Source of the DNA: Methylobacterium sp. J-030
GTDB lineage: Bacteria; Pseudomonadota; Alphaproteobacteria; Rhizobiales; Beijerinckiaceae
Assembly: GCF_022829545.1 (NCBI RefSeq)
Contig: NZ_JAKSYM010000150.1
Span: forward strand, 54,273-118,272
Direction of reading: 5' to 3'
DNA: 64,000 nt
Part shown: one piece after another, positions 27,297 through 36,027 of the stretch
Numbering within the stretch: the first letter of the stretch is position 1
Layout of the letters: every line of letters starts with the position of its first letter
Made by a program: the position numbers and the translations under genes
Notes under the pieces: model-generated
Seen by the model: the letters and a program-made list of their open reading frames with translations, nothing else
The model's database searches: none
What the model was told of the DNA's origin: nothing

Positions 27297-28210
27297 CAGC
27301 ATCCCCGCATTCCGCTCCAGCCGCCGTCGCGCTCTCGACCGAAGGCCTGGTCGGGACCGTAGCCAGCGTGCCGACTTCGGTCCTGCGAGCCACGCGGTTC
27401 AGGCCTCGACATCCGCCACGCTTCATCCTGGCGGCCGGGTTCCTCGCCATGCTGGCCCTCGTTGCGCTGGGGCCGGGGCTGTTCACCCGCTACGATCCGC
27501 TGACCGGCGACTTTTCCGAGACCCTGAAGGGTCCGAGCTGGGTCCACCCGTTCGGCACCGACCGGCTCGGGCGCGACGTCCTCGCCCGAACCCTCTACGG
27601 CACCCGCTACTCGCTCCTGATCGGGCTTGCTGGCATGGCGGTCAGCGCCGCCGCGGGCGTGCTCCTCGGCGTATTGGCGGGATTGCGCAACCGTCTGCTG
27701 GACGAGGCGGTGTCACGCCTCTTCGACGTGCTCTCGTCCTTCCCGGGCGTGCTGCTCGCCATGCTGGTCGTCACCTTCCTGGGACAGGGCATGGCTAACA
27801 TTGCGATCGCTGTCGGCATCGCCGGCATCCCGAAATTCGGACGGGTGGTGCGCGCCCAGACTCAGCTCGTGCGAGATGCCGACTACGTGACCCACGCGGC
27901 GATCTACGGGCTCGGGCGCTCCCGGATCTTTCTGCGCCACGTCCTGCCAAACGTGCTGGTCGCGGTGCCGGTCATCGCGACCATCTACATCGGTAATACG
28001 ATCCTCGTCGTGTCGGGTTTGAGCTTCCTCGGGCTCGGCCCCCAGCCGCCAACGCCGGAATGGGGTGTGATGCTCGCTGAGAGCCGCGACGTGCTGCGGG
28101 TGGCGTGGTGGCCGGGTGTGTTTCCGGGGCTCGCCATCACCCTGACCGTGATCGCCTTCAGCATCGTCGGGGGCGTGCTCCAGAAGCGCTTCGAGGGACG
28201 CATCGCATGA
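27293..28210 (+). CDS. Dpp/Opp-family ABC permease (DppC type)
   Basis: 305 residues. N-terminal cytoplasmic extension of about 40 residues and then about six helices. Typical DppC features are HPFGTDRLGRDVLARTLYGT (the conserved GTDxLGRDVxSR motif), the coupling loop YVTHAAIYGLGRSRIFLRHV, and the final GLSFLGLGPQPPTPEWGVML segment. Overlaps both neighbours by 4 bp. Confidence 0.9.
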   Translation: MTASPHSAPAAVALSTEGLVGTVASVPTSVLRATRFRPRHPPRFILAAGFLAMLALVALGPGLFTRYDPLTGDFSETLKGPSWVHPFGTDRLGRDVLARTLYGTRYSLLIGLAGMAVSAAAGVLLGVLAGLRNRLLDEAVSRLFDVLSSFPGVLLAMLVVTFLGQGMANIAIAVGIAGIPKFGRVVRAQTQLVRDADYVTHAAIYGLGRSRIFLRHVLPNVLVAVPVIATIYIGNTILVVSGLSFLGLGPQPPTPEWGVMLAESRDVLRVAWWPGVFPGLAITLTVIAFSIVGGVLQKRFEGRIA

Positions 28211-29859
28211 CCGATCGTCACGAACCGCTCGTCGACATACGCGGCCTCTCAGTCGCCTTCCCGGCTCAAGGGGATGAGCCCGTGGTCCAGGGTGCCGACC
28301 TCACCATCCATCCGGGCGAATGCGTCGCCCTCGTGGGTGAGTCCGGATCGGGCAAGAGCGTCACGGCGCGCAGCCTCTTGGGCCTCACGGGCGACGGGGC
28401 GCGAATCGAAGCAGCGCAGTTCCGGATCCGCGGTCGGGATGCGCGCACCTTCCGCGAGGCCGACTGGCGCCGCCTGCGCGGCAACCTCACGGGCCTCGTG
28501 ATGCAGGATGCGCTGGTCTCGCTGGATCCCCTCCGGACGATCGGCCAGGAGGTCGGCGAGGTGCTCACCGAACACCGTTTGGTATCGGGTGGCGCCGCGC
28601 TGACGGAGCGCGTCCACGCCACGCTTGCCAAGGTCGGCATGCCACGACCTGCCGAGCGAGCCCGGCAGTTCGCGCACCAGCTCTCCGGCGGCCTCCGGCA
28701 GCGAGCCCTTATCGCCGCCGCCATCGCGGCCGAGCCCGACCTCATCATCGCGGACGAGCCAACGACGGCGCTTGATCCCGGCATCCAGGACCAAGTGCTT
28801 GCGGTTCTCGCCGACCGGGTGCGTGAGGGCGCTGGCCTTCTCCTGATCAGCCACGACCTCGCCCTCGTCGCGCGGATCGCGCACCGCGTGATCGTGATGC
28901 GGGCCGGACGCATCGTCGATGCCGGGTCGACCCAGGAGGTCCTTGAGCAGCCGCGACATCCCTACACGCGCCAGCTTCTCGCCGCGATCCCGTCCGCCGC
29001 CTCGCGCGGCAGCCGCCTGGCGTCGGCGCGGATCTCCGCCGGCCAAGGCTCATCCACGATAGAGCGCGAGCCGTCCCCGCCGCGGGCAGCCGTCGAGCCG
29101 CGGCCCGTGCTGGAGGTTAGCGACATCGCCAAGCATTACGCACATCGTGCGGCGGCCGGCCAAACCGGCACCTTCACCGCGCTTGAGGGGGTCAGCTTCA
29201 CGGTGCGAGCCGGCGAGGTGCTCGGGATCATCGGCGCATCAGGCTCCGGCAAATCGACCTGCGCCAAGATCGTCCTTGGCCTGCTGGAGCCGGATGCGGG
29301 CGAGGTAAGGCTGCTCGGGGAGCTCTGGACAAGGATACCCGAGCCGCGTCGGCGTCCGCTGCGCCGGCGGCTCCAGTACATCCCGCAGGATCCGCTGAGC
29401 AGCTTCGATCCCCGCTACCGCGTCGCGGACATCATCGCCGAGAACCTCCCGGACACTGGCGCGAGGGGCCGGCGCGCGCGTGTGCTCGCGCTGCTGAATC
29501 AAGTCGGTTTGAGTGGTGGCGTGATCGATCGCCATCCCCGCGCCCTATCCGGCGGCCAGCGCCAGCGCGTGGCAATCGCCCGGGCGCTGGCCGCCGAGCC
29601 CGCTCTGATCGTCTGCGACGAACCAGTGTCAGCGCTCGACATCGGCATCCAGGCCCAAATTCTGGATCTGCTGGCCGACTTGCAGGGCCGCCTCAGCACC
29701 GCGATGCTGTTCATCTCCCACGATTGGGGCGTGGTCCAGCACCTCGCCGACCGGGTGCTCGTGTTCCAGGACGGCCGGATCGTCGATCAGGGAAGCGTCG
29801 CGGACGTGTTCGGGAGCGCAATCGTGAACACCGTGCCCGGACGGCTAAGCGCCGCTTGA
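28207..29859 (+). CDS. Fused DppD-DppF-type ABC ATPase
   Basis: 550 residues from ATG 28207 (ATGA overlap). Two complete nucleotide-binding domains in one chain. Domain 1 (about 7-265): Walker A GESGSGKSVTAR, signature LSGGLRQRALIAA, Walker B LIIADEPTTALDP, oligopeptide-family tail HPYTRQLLAAIP. Domain 2 (about 310-545): Walker A GASGSGKSTCAK, QYIPQDPLSSFDPR, signature [14 protein letters not shown], Walker B LIVCDEPVSALDI. The linker holds the DppD-type C-terminal piece. Domain 1 has the LSGGLRQR variant common in these proteins. Fused ATPases occur in the YejF/GsiA type importers, so glutathione-type import is one option. Confidence 0.9.
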   Translation: MTDRHEPLVDIRGLSVAFPAQGDEPVVQGADLTIHPGECVALVGESGSGKSVTARSLLGLTGDGARIEAAQFRIRGRDARTFREADWRRLRGNLTGLVMQDALVSLDPLRTIGQEVGEVLTEHRLVSGGAALTERVHATLAKVGMPRPAERARQFAHQLSGGLRQRALIAAAIAAEPDLIIADEPTTALDPGIQDQVLAVLADRVREGAGLLLISHDLALVARIAHRVIVMRAGRIVDAGSTQEVLEQPRHPYTRQLLAAIPSAASRGSRLASARISAGQGSSTIEREPSPPRAAVEPRPVLEVSDIAKHYAHRAAAGQTGTFTALEGVSFTVRAGEVLGIIGASGSGKSTCAKIVLGLLEPDAGEVRLLGELWTRIPEPRRRPLRRRLQYIPQDPLSSFDPRYRVADIIAENLPDTGARGRRARVLALLNQVGLSGGVIDRHPRALSGGQRQRVAIARALAAEPALIVCDEPVSALDIGIQAQILDLLADLQGRLSTAMLFISHDWGVVQHLADRVLVFQDGRIVDQGSVADVFGSAIVNTVPGRLSAA

Positions 29860-29879
29860 GCAGCCAGACTTGCGTGGCA

Positions 29880-30770
29880 TCAGCGGACGACGCCCCAGCG
29901 CCGCACCGTCACTCGTTCCAGAGTGGCGAACACGACGTTCTCGACGATGAGCCCGATCAGGATCACCAGGAGCAGGCCGGCGAAGACCCGGTCGGTGTAG
30001 AGCTCGTTACGGTTCTGGTAGATGTACCAGCCGAGGCCGCCCTTGCCGGAGGCCGCGCCGAAGACCAGCTCGGCGGCGATCAGGGTTCGCCACGCGAAAG
30101 CCCAGCCGATCTTGAGACCCGACAGGATCGCCGGCAGCGCTGCCGGGATCAGCACCTGCCAGACGTAGCTGAGGCCTGTGAGCCCGTAATTGCGTCCGGC
30201 CATGCGTAGGGTCTCGGGCACCCCCTGGAAGCCCGCGAAAGTGTTGAGCGCGAGCGGCCACAGGACCGCGTGGACTAACACGAAGACGAGGCTGCCGTTG
30301 CCCAACCCGAACCAGAGCAGCGCCAGCGGCAGCAGCGCGATGGCCGGCAGAGGATTGAACATCGCCGTCAGGGTTGAGAGCAAGTCGCGGCCGAACTGGG
30401 TCGAGACCGCCAGCGTCGTCAGTCCGAAGGCGAGCACGGCGCCGATCAGGTAGCCCTGCGCCAGGACTGCGAGCGAGATCCGGACGCGCTCCACCAGTTC
30501 CCCGTCAGCGAAGCCGTCCGCCAGAGCAGAGAGCGTCGCGGTGAAGCTCGGCAGCAGGAGGTCGTTGTTCTGGAAGCGGGCCAGCGCCTCCCAAGCCGCC
30601 GCGAGGAGCGCCAGGATTAGTCCCTTGCGCAGCCAGCCCTGCTGCCAGAGCCACGCCGTCAAAGGCAGCGCGCGGGTGACTGGCGCCTCGATGAAGGGCG
30701 GCAGCGGCCGATCGTATTCCGGTCGGATCGGCGGCGGAAGGCGGGCGTCCGCGGCGACGGGCAACGTCAC
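29880..30770 (-). CDS. SsuC/TauC-type ABC permease
   Basis: 296 residues, about six transmembrane helices after a proline-rich cytoplasmic N terminus. The EAA loop is ETLRMAGRNYGLTGLSYVWQ then VLIPAALPAILSGLKIGWAF, and the tail GLGWYIYQNRNELYTDRVFA is the sulfonate/nitrate/taurine permease pattern. Start overlaps the upstream ATPase stop by 4 bp (ATGA). It converges with the dpp-like operon at 29859. Confidence 0.88.
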   Translation of the reverse strand: MTLPVAADARLPPPIRPEYDRPLPPFIEAPVTRALPLTAWLWQQGWLRKGLILALLAAAWEALARFQNNDLLLPSFTATLSALADGFADGELVERVRISLAVLAQGYLIGAVLAFGLTTLAVSTQFGRDLLSTLTAMFNPLPAIALLPLALLWFGLGNGSLVFVLVHAVLWPLALNTFAGFQGVPETLRMAGRNYGLTGLSYVWQVLIPAALPAILSGLKIGWAFAWRTLIAAELVFGAASGKGGLGWYIYQNRNELYTDRVFAGLLLVILIGLIVENVVFATLERVTVRRWGVVR

Positions 30771-31648
30771 GGAGCGGCCCTCTCGGAGGTTCCGGGTTCG
30801 GGTTCGAACAGGCGGTCGTGCAGGCGCCGGACGGCTGCCTGGAAGTCAGGGCTGCCCAAGCTCGTCAGGCTGAAGGCGTGGCTGTTGACCTCGCTGCGGA
30901 CCCGGCCGGGATGGGGCGAGAGCAGCGCCACCCGGTTGCCGACCACCAGCGCTTCCTCTATGGAATGCGTGACGAACAGCAGCGTGAAGTGAGAGTCCTC
31001 CCAGAGCGCCAGCAGCTCTTCCTGCATCTTGCGCCGGGTCAGGGCATCGAGCGCCGCGAAAGGCTCGTCCATCAGCAGCACCCGCGGCTGCGTGGCGAGC
31101 GCCCGGGCGATGGCGACGCGCTGCTTCATGCCGCCGGAGAGCTGGTGCGGGTAGCTGTCTGCGAAGGGCGTGAGGCCAACCTTATCGATGTAGTGGCGCG
31201 CCCGTTGATGGGCAGCGCGCCGGCTAAGGAGGCTGGAGGCCCGCAGCGGGAAGGCCACGTTCTGCAGCACGGTCTTCCAGGGCGGCAGCTGGTCGAATTC
31301 CTGGAAGACCACGATGCGGTCGGGCCCAGGGCCGCGGACCGGCACGCCGTCCAGGGTGATCGTGCCCTCGACCGGCGGGATGAAACCTGCAACCGCCTTG
31401 AGCAGGGTGGACTTGCCGCAGCCCGAAGGGCCAAGCAGGACGAAGCGGTCCGCTTGATAGATATCGAGATCGATGCGGTGCGCGGCGCGGACCACGCGCG
31501 CGGGGGTGCGGTATTCCAGGCTGACCCCGGCGAGACGCAGGAGCGGCGCCGGTAGCTCGCGCGGGGACGATGCTGCCTCGGAATAATCATAGACCGTTGG
31601 TTCCGGCGCGAGTGGCGCGGAAATGTCGTGGAGCGCGGTCAGGGTCAT
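30767..31648 (-). CDS. SsuB/TauB-type ABC ATPase
   Basis: 293 residues. Walker [19 protein letters not shown]-loop [20 protein letters not shown], signature [16 protein letters not shown], Walker [14 protein letters not shown], switch [11 protein letters not shown]: all features of the nitrate/sulfonate/taurine ATPase family. An N-terminal extension of about 38 residues precedes the domain. Second gene of a minus operon with the binding protein (upstream) and permease (downstream). Confidence 0.9.
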   Translation of the reverse strand: MTLTALHDISAPLAPEPTVYDYSEAASSPRELPAPLLRLAGVSLEYRTPARVVRAAHRIDLDIYQADRFVLLGPSGCGKSTLLKAVAGFIPPVEGTITLDGVPVRGPGPDRIVVFQEFDQLPPWKTVLQNVAFPLRASSLLSRRAAHQRARHYIDKVGLTPFADSYPHQLSGGMKQRVAIARALATQPRVLLMDEPFAALDALTRRKMQEELLALWEDSHFTLLFVTHSIEEALVVGNRVALLSPHPGRVRSEVNSHAFSLTSLGSPDFQAAVRRLHDRLFEPEPGTSERAAP

Positions 31649-31661
31649 GTGCGCGGACTGC

Positions 31662-32693
31662 TCAACTGCCGGTGGCGGTGAGGGGACTGGTGAAGAAGTA
31701 GTCCGACAGCGCCTTGGGCTCGTTCTTGATTGCGCCGACCCTGTGCATGAACTGGCCGAGCCCGAGGGTGTTCTGCGGCGCGACCTTAAAGCTGACCTGC
31801 GGATCCTTGATCACCTTGAGGAGCAGATCACGGTCGATCCGGCTGTTGTTCGCCTTGATGTAGATGTCAGCCGCTGCTTCGGGGTTCTCCGTGACGAACT
31901 TCGCCGCCTCGTCGAGGGCGTCAACGAAGGCCGCGTATGTCTTGGGACTATCCCGGTAGAAGCGATCAGTCCCGTACAGCACGGTCGAGGAGGCTGGGCC
32001 GCCCTGAACATCGTAGGAGTTCAGGACGATGTGGGCGTTCGGGTTCCCGGCGAGTTCCTGGTCCTGGAAAGGCGGGTTGCCGAAATGGGCGCTGATCTCA
32101 GTGCCGCCCTTGATGATCGCGGCCGTCGCCTCCGGGTGGGGGACGGCGACGCTGATCTTGTCGAGCTTGGCGAAGTCCTTGTCGCCCCAGAGCTTGGCGG
32201 AGGCCCATTGCAGGATGCGCGACTGGACCGACACACCGACCGCCGGCACGGCAATGCGGTCGGCCTCGGTGAGGTCCGCGATGGATTTGACGGCCGACCG
32301 GTTGCTGACGAGATAGTAGGGGAAGTTGCCGAGCGAGGCGACGCCCTTGACCCCCTGCCGCCCGCGGGTGCGGTCCCAGAGGGTGAAGAGCGGCCCGACT
32401 CCGGCACCGCCGACATCGATCGAGCCGGAGAGTAGGGCGTCGTTGACCGCCGAGCCACCGGAGAGCTGCACGTACTCGACCGCGATTTCGAGGCCCGCCT
32501 CCTTGCCGTGCTTCTCGACGAGCTTCTGGTCCTCGATGACATTGAGGAGCAGATAGACCACACCGAATTGCTTGGCGATCCGCAGCCGTCCCTCCGCCGC
32601 CGTGGGCCCGATCAGCAGGCCGACCAAGGCGAAGCCCCCGGCCAGGGCGGCGATCCGCCTGCGCAAGATCAGGCTCCATCGCTTATCGACCAT
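31662..32693 (-). CDS. SsuA-type ABC binding protein
   Basis: 343 residues from ATG 32693, preferred over ATG 32720 because GAGGG lies about 6 bp upstream of it. The N terminus has a basic start and hydrophobic stretch (IAALAGGFALVGLLIGPTAA) that should be a Sec signal peptide. The mature part begins GRLRIAKQFGVVYLLLNVIE, and includes LSGGSAVNDALLSGSIDVGG and AAIIKGGTEISAHFGNPPFQ, the NMT1/SsuA-like fold. First gene of the ssuABC-like minus operon. Ligand unknown, but the surrounding sulfur genes favour an organosulfonate. Confidence 0.87.
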   Translation of the reverse strand: MVDKRWSLILRRRIAALAGGFALVGLLIGPTAAEGRLRIAKQFGVVYLLLNVIEDQKLVEKHGKEAGLEIAVEYVQLSGGSAVNDALLSGSIDVGGAGVGPLFTLWDRTRGRQGVKGVASLGNFPYYLVSNRSAVKSIADLTEADRIAVPAVGVSVQSRILQWASAKLWGDKDFAKLDKISVAVPHPEATAAIIKGGTEISAHFGNPPFQDQELAGNPNAHIVLNSYDVQGGPASSTVLYGTDRFYRDSPKTYAAFVDALDEAAKFVTENPEAAADIYIKANNSRIDRDLLLKVIKDPQVSFKVAPQNTLGLGQFMHRVGAIKNEPKALSDYFFTSPLTATGS

Positions 32694-32761
32694 CTCAACC
32701 CTCGACGTGTACGCATCCAAGAAGCGATGCGGAAAAATTACGAAATCGAGACTAAGATCTG

Positions 32762-32832
32762 GCTGCTTGCAAAGCAGCGGTCAACGAGAAATATGTATTA
32801 TCTCTGCACGAGCATGGAGTGTTAAACTCCAT
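32762..32832. promoter_or_regulatory. Two perfect inverted repeats upstream of the ssu-like operon
   Basis: In an AT-rich stretch between a small minus gene (ends 32861) and the ssuA-like start (32693) there are two perfect 7 bp inverted repeats: GCTGCTT-GCA-AAGCAGC at 32762-32778 and ATGGAGT-GTTAA-ACTCCAT at 32814-32832. Either could be a regulator site or, as RNA, a stem separating the two minus-strand units; neither is followed by a T run in the minus direction. Function is not established. Confidence 0.4.
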
Positions 32833-32860
32833 AGATCGTGTAATAATTGGAAAAATCATT

Positions 32861-33178
32861 TCATGCTGTGCCGAGAAGCACGCAATCTGCCTCGGATGCG
32901 CTGGAATCCTGCCGGTGCTCGACGATCTCGCCCCGCCGGGAACAGCCTTGGCGCTTGCCGTCGCCTTCGTCTTCGCGGCTGGTGTCGTTGAAGTCCGGCG
33001 CTCTCAACACGATCCAGACCGATGCGTCGCGGTGTGCATCGTCGTACTCGTCCTGGCTCTGACGATGGCCGCGAGTGTGGTCGCATTCCGCCCCCTGCAG
33101 GCCGGTGATCTCGTCGAAGAGCGGATGCAACGCTGAAGCGATGCCGGTGGTGGAGGCGGCCTGCTCGCGCGGGGTCAT
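32861..33178 (-). CDS. Small hypothetical protein of the integrase island
   Basis: 105 residues, strongly hydrophilic, not recognised. The minus frame is preferred over the overlapping plus-strand frame because its codons are G/C-ending and AGAAGG sits 7-8 bp before ATG 33178. The first 30 residues form a likely helix (IASALHPLFDEITGLQGAE), followed by a histidine- and aspartate-rich segment. It runs in the same direction as the DUF2786-like gene 59 bp upstream. Confidence 0.45.
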   Translation of the reverse strand: MTPREQAASTTGIASALHPLFDEITGLQGAECDHTRGHRQSQDEYDDAHRDASVWIVLRAPDFNDTSREDEGDGKRQGCSRRGEIVEHRQDSSASEADCVLLGTA

Positions 33179-33237
33179 GGGCGCGCCTTCTCAGCAAGAA
33201 CGGGCGGCAGATCCGCCCGGTGAGCATCGCCGGCCAC

Positions 33238-33768
33238 TCACCATGAGCAGTAAACGGTGCAGTGGCGGACGTAGCGGCTGGCCGAGAGGGTCGCCTGCAT
33301 CGCGGCCATATGGGCTGCGGCCGCCCGACGCTGAGCCCGGCGCTGGGCCCACTCGCGATCACGCACTGCCTGCACCGCCCGCATCTCGGCCTCCCAGACC
33401 GCCCGCGCAGTACGCTCCTGATCCAGACGGCGATCGGCTTCGGCGGCGCGCTTGCGCTGACCGGCGAGTTCTTCATCCATCTCGCGCAACCGCTCCTCGA
33501 CGGTCCGAGCCTTCGGCTGCGTGCGGGGCTTGGTGCGAGGACGAGCCCGGGTCGACCGTCCGGCGGCAGGAGACGGACTCGACGACGGGGCAGCGGCCCG
33601 CGCGGCCATCGCGTGACCCTGGGCCTGGGCGAGGGTCATACCGGCGCCTGCCGCAATCCGCTCGGCGCCGGCAAGGCCGGCGGCGCGCTCGCCTCCCGTT
33701 GCCCCATGCTCGGCTATGCGGAGACAGCTTTCAAGGCGCCGGCGAGCGGTCGTATCAAGAATGGGCAT
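33238..33768 (-). CDS. DUF2786-like protein with charged coiled-coil tail
   Basis: 176 residues from ATG 33768, with GAGGA 6 bp upstream. The first 45 residues (RRLESCLRIAEHGATGGERA then AGLAGAERIAAGAGMTLAQA) match the DUF2786 helical motif found in phage and mobile-element proteins. A proline/serine/arginine linker follows, then an Arg/Glu/Ala-rich region (about 90-150) that should form a coiled coil. Function unknown. It overlaps by 14 bp the preceding small gene, so the two are coupled. Confidence 0.55.
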   Translation of the reverse strand: MPILDTTARRRLESCLRIAEHGATGGERAAGLAGAERIAAGAGMTLAQAQGHAMAARAAAPSSSPSPAAGRSTRARPRTKPRTQPKARTVEERLREMDEELAGQRKRAAEADRRLDQERTARAVWEAEMRAVQAVRDREWAQRRAQRRAAAAHMAAMQATLSASRYVRHCTVYCSW

Positions 33769-34045
33769 GACGATTCCTCAGGATGTGGGGGGCGTCGGCG
33801 GCCGGGCGGCACGCTTCGAACGGGATGCGGAGGTGCGCCGCCAACTCGCGTGCGGCTTCCTCGCCGAAGATCTCGGCGGCCTCGGCTACCAGTTCGGCGC
33901 GGTCCGGCACGTTAATGTCGGTTTCGTCCTTCGGGCGACGATAAGAGCCACGAGCGGGGAGGGGGCCTTCAGGCAGTGGGACACTCGCCCGAAAAGCGTA
34001 ATGATCGCGTGGAGGGGCGTCGGGTCCCACTGGCGAGCAAGTCAT
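33755..34045 (-). CDS. Small hypothetical protein upstream of DUF2786-like gene
   Basis: 96 residues. Not recognised. The C-terminal half forms an amphipathic helix pair (DRAELVAEAAEIFGEEAARE) and the N-terminal half is polar and proline-rich. The 3' end overlaps the DUF2786-like gene by 14 bp. The start at 34045 has only a weak ribosome-binding site. It is divergent from the integrase gene. Confidence 0.4.
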   Translation of the reverse strand: MTCSPVGPDAPPRDHYAFRASVPLPEGPLPARGSYRRPKDETDINVPDRAELVAEAAEIFGEEAARELAAHLRIPFEACRPAADAPHILRNRHAHS

Positions 34046-34148
34046 TGATCTCGCTCACTCCCGGTGCCCCTTTCCTGGGCACCATCAGCCGCCTAAAGCG
34101 CTGATCCGCTAAGAAGTTCAGTCCGATCATGTGGTTAGGCAAGCCCGC

Positions 34149-34169
34149 GTGCTACATAGCGGTGCTACA
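34149..34169 (+). repeat. Direct repeat GTGCTACA x2 in front of the integrase
   Basis: Two identical 8-mers GTGCTACA at 34149-34156 and 34162-34169 (13 bp centre to centre) lie 16 bp before the preferred integrase start. This spacing on one DNA face is typical of a binding site, for example for integrase arms or an autoregulator, but no function is proven. Could also be part of an attachment site. Confidence 0.35.
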
Positions 34170-34184
34170 CACATGGTCCTCTCG

Positions 34185-35744
34185 ATGTCCCGGCCTCAGC
34201 TCCACCCCCGCTCCGGTGTCTACTGGCTGCGCAAGCGCGTGCCGGCCGACCTCGTCGCTGTTGTGGGCCGGCGTGAGGAGTACTTCAGCCTCCAGACTCG
34301 AGACCCGGCCGAGGCGAAGCGGCGCCATGCCGAAGAACTGCTGAAGCTCGAACAGCGCTGGGCTGGGCTGCGCGCCGGACCTCGCACGCTAACTGAACGC
34401 GAGGCGCATGAACTTGCCGCCGACGTTCACGATCGCTGGTTCGCCCAGCATCGGGATGAGCCGAGCGCTCAGACCTTCTGGCCTGTCGCCCTCGGCCCCA
34501 AGGTGTTCGCCTCTGCTACGCCCCTCGACCCAGCAACCATCGGAACGCCTGCCTTCTGGCAGCTCGACCCGGACCACTTTCGCGTGCAGGCGCTGGAGGA
34601 TTGGTGCCGGGGCTATGCCGAACATGAGTGCGCCGCGCTTGGTCTCGTTGTCGACGCCGAAGGCCGACTGAAGCTCGCGCGAGCGATCGCCGCGGCAGTC
34701 CAGCGCGCAAGCCTGCTTCTGGCCCGTCACGCTCAAGGAGAGGTCGCGACGACTCCCTACTTGGCGGCCACTGCTGTGCCTGCCGTCAGTGTGCCGACGC
34801 CGGCTTCAAAGCCGGTCACCTTCGAGGATCTGTCCGCTGGCTGGGCGGCGGAGAAGCGGCCGGCGGCTAAGACGCTGTACGAGTGGTCGCGCGTGGTCCG
34901 GCAGTTCACGGTTTTCTTGGGCCGCACGGACGCGGCGAGCGTCACGCCGGACGACCTGATCGCCTGGAAGGAGGCGATGATCCGAGAAGGGCGTCACCCC
35001 AAGACCATCCGCGATGCCAAGCTGGCGCCGGTGCGCGCCATCCTGCAATGGGCAGTCGACAACCGCCGGCTGAAGGAGAACCCAGCCGCGCGGGTCAGCA
35101 TGGATGTGAAGAGCAAGGCATCCGAGAGCATCCGGAGCTTCACCGACCAAGAGGCGGCACTCGTGCTGAAAGCAGCGCTGGCTGAAGCCGATCCTGTGCT
35201 GCGCTGGGTGCCGTGGCTGTGCGCCTACTCTGGGGCTCGCGTGTCTGAGGTGTGCCAGCTTCGCGCACAGGACGTGGTGCAGGTGGACGGCGTCTGGTGC
35301 CTGCGCTTCGACCCCGAAGCTGGGCCGCTCAAGACTGCGAGCTCGGAACGAGCAGTGCCGCTGCACCTGGCGGTGCTGGACAGCGGCTTTCTCGCCTTCG
35401 CTCTGGGCATCCCGTCAGGCCCACTGTTCCCGAAGCTGAAGCCGGACGTGTTCGGCAAGCGTGGTGGCAATGGTACGAAGGTGCTGGGGCGGTGGGTCCG
35501 CGGGCTGGGGCTAACGGACGAGCGGCTGGCACCCAACCATTCCTGGCGACATCGTCTGAAGACGCTGGGGCGCCGGCATGGACTTGCGCCGGACCTGGTC
35601 GACGCGATCACCGGCCACGGCCGGCGCACGGTGGCGGACAGCTACGGCGAATACGAGATGTCCGCGTTGTACCGTGAGTTGATGAAGATACCAGTGCTGA
35701 GCTTGCCTGAGCGGGGTGAAGCACCATGCGTTCCCGATCGTTGA
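34185..35744 (+). CDS. Tyrosine-type site-specific integrase
   Basis: 519 residues from ATG 34185; earlier in-frame starts (GTG 34131, ATG 34173) are possible. The N-terminal 60 residues (YWLRKRVPADLVAVVGRREE) are the DUF6538-like arm found in alphaproteobacterial integrases. A SAM-like core-binding domain lies about 210-310. The catalytic domain carries the full set: Arg352 (YSGARVSEVCQL), Lys383, His452 and Arg455 (NHSWRHRLKTLG), His478 (TGHGRRT) and nucleophile Tyr487 (DSYGEYEM). It should integrate and excise the island by strand exchange. Next to a CBASS operon, this marks an integrative element or phage-derived island. Confidence 0.9.
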   Translation: MSRPQLHPRSGVYWLRKRVPADLVAVVGRREEYFSLQTRDPAEAKRRHAEELLKLEQRWAGLRAGPRTLTEREAHELAADVHDRWFAQHRDEPSAQTFWPVALGPKVFASATPLDPATIGTPAFWQLDPDHFRVQALEDWCRGYAEHECAALGLVVDAEGRLKLARAIAAAVQRASLLLARHAQGEVATTPYLAATAVPAVSVPTPASKPVTFEDLSAGWAAEKRPAAKTLYEWSRVVRQFTVFLGRTDAASVTPDDLIAWKEAMIREGRHPKTIRDAKLAPVRAILQWAVDNRRLKENPAARVSMDVKSKASESIRSFTDQEAALVLKAALAEADPVLRWVPWLCAYSGARVSEVCQLRAQDVVQVDGVWCLRFDPEAGPLKTASSERAVPLHLAVLDSGFLAFALGIPSGPLFPKLKPDVFGKRGGNGTKVLGRWVRGLGLTDERLAPNHSWRHRLKTLGRRHGLAPDLVDAITGHGRRTVADSYGEYEMSALYRELMKIPVLSLPERGEAPCVPDR

Positions 35745-35910
35745 CGGCGACGCAAACAGCCGGAGTTGACCCTTTGCGGAAGTTCATAAAGTCTGCTTTT
35801 GGGGTATAATGCTTGGTGAACGTCCGTGGCTGAAACCGTGAGCGTATGAGCTGCTTTGAGTCGCCGAGCAGGGTATCGGACCTGGAATGCTGTATGAGAG
35901 AGCCGTTCTA

Positions 35911-35925
35911 CCCTGCCCGGCAGGG
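35911..35925. terminator. GC-rich perfect hairpin between convergent integrase and patatin genes
   Basis: CCCTGCC-C-GGCAGGG is a perfect 7 bp inverted repeat with a one-base centre in the 283 bp gap 35745-36027 between the convergent integrase (plus) and CBASS operon (minus). No T run follows on either side, so if a terminator it is not a canonical one; it could also be a recombination or binding palindrome. No gene is supported in the rest of this gap. Confidence 0.3.
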
Positions 35926-36027
35926 CAGGATTGTTGAGAATCTGGCAATCGAGATTGCAGCGCTATTGTAAGGTTAGCTTTTCCATGCGGTGGTCGCGAA
36001 CCAACACAGCGGTTCACACCCTTGGTC

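Noticed and set aside
32819..33136. Plus-strand 105-codon frame with hydrophobic segments
   Set aside because: It is antisense to a minus-strand frame with better codon use and ribosome-binding site; its hydrophobicity follows from complementary codons.
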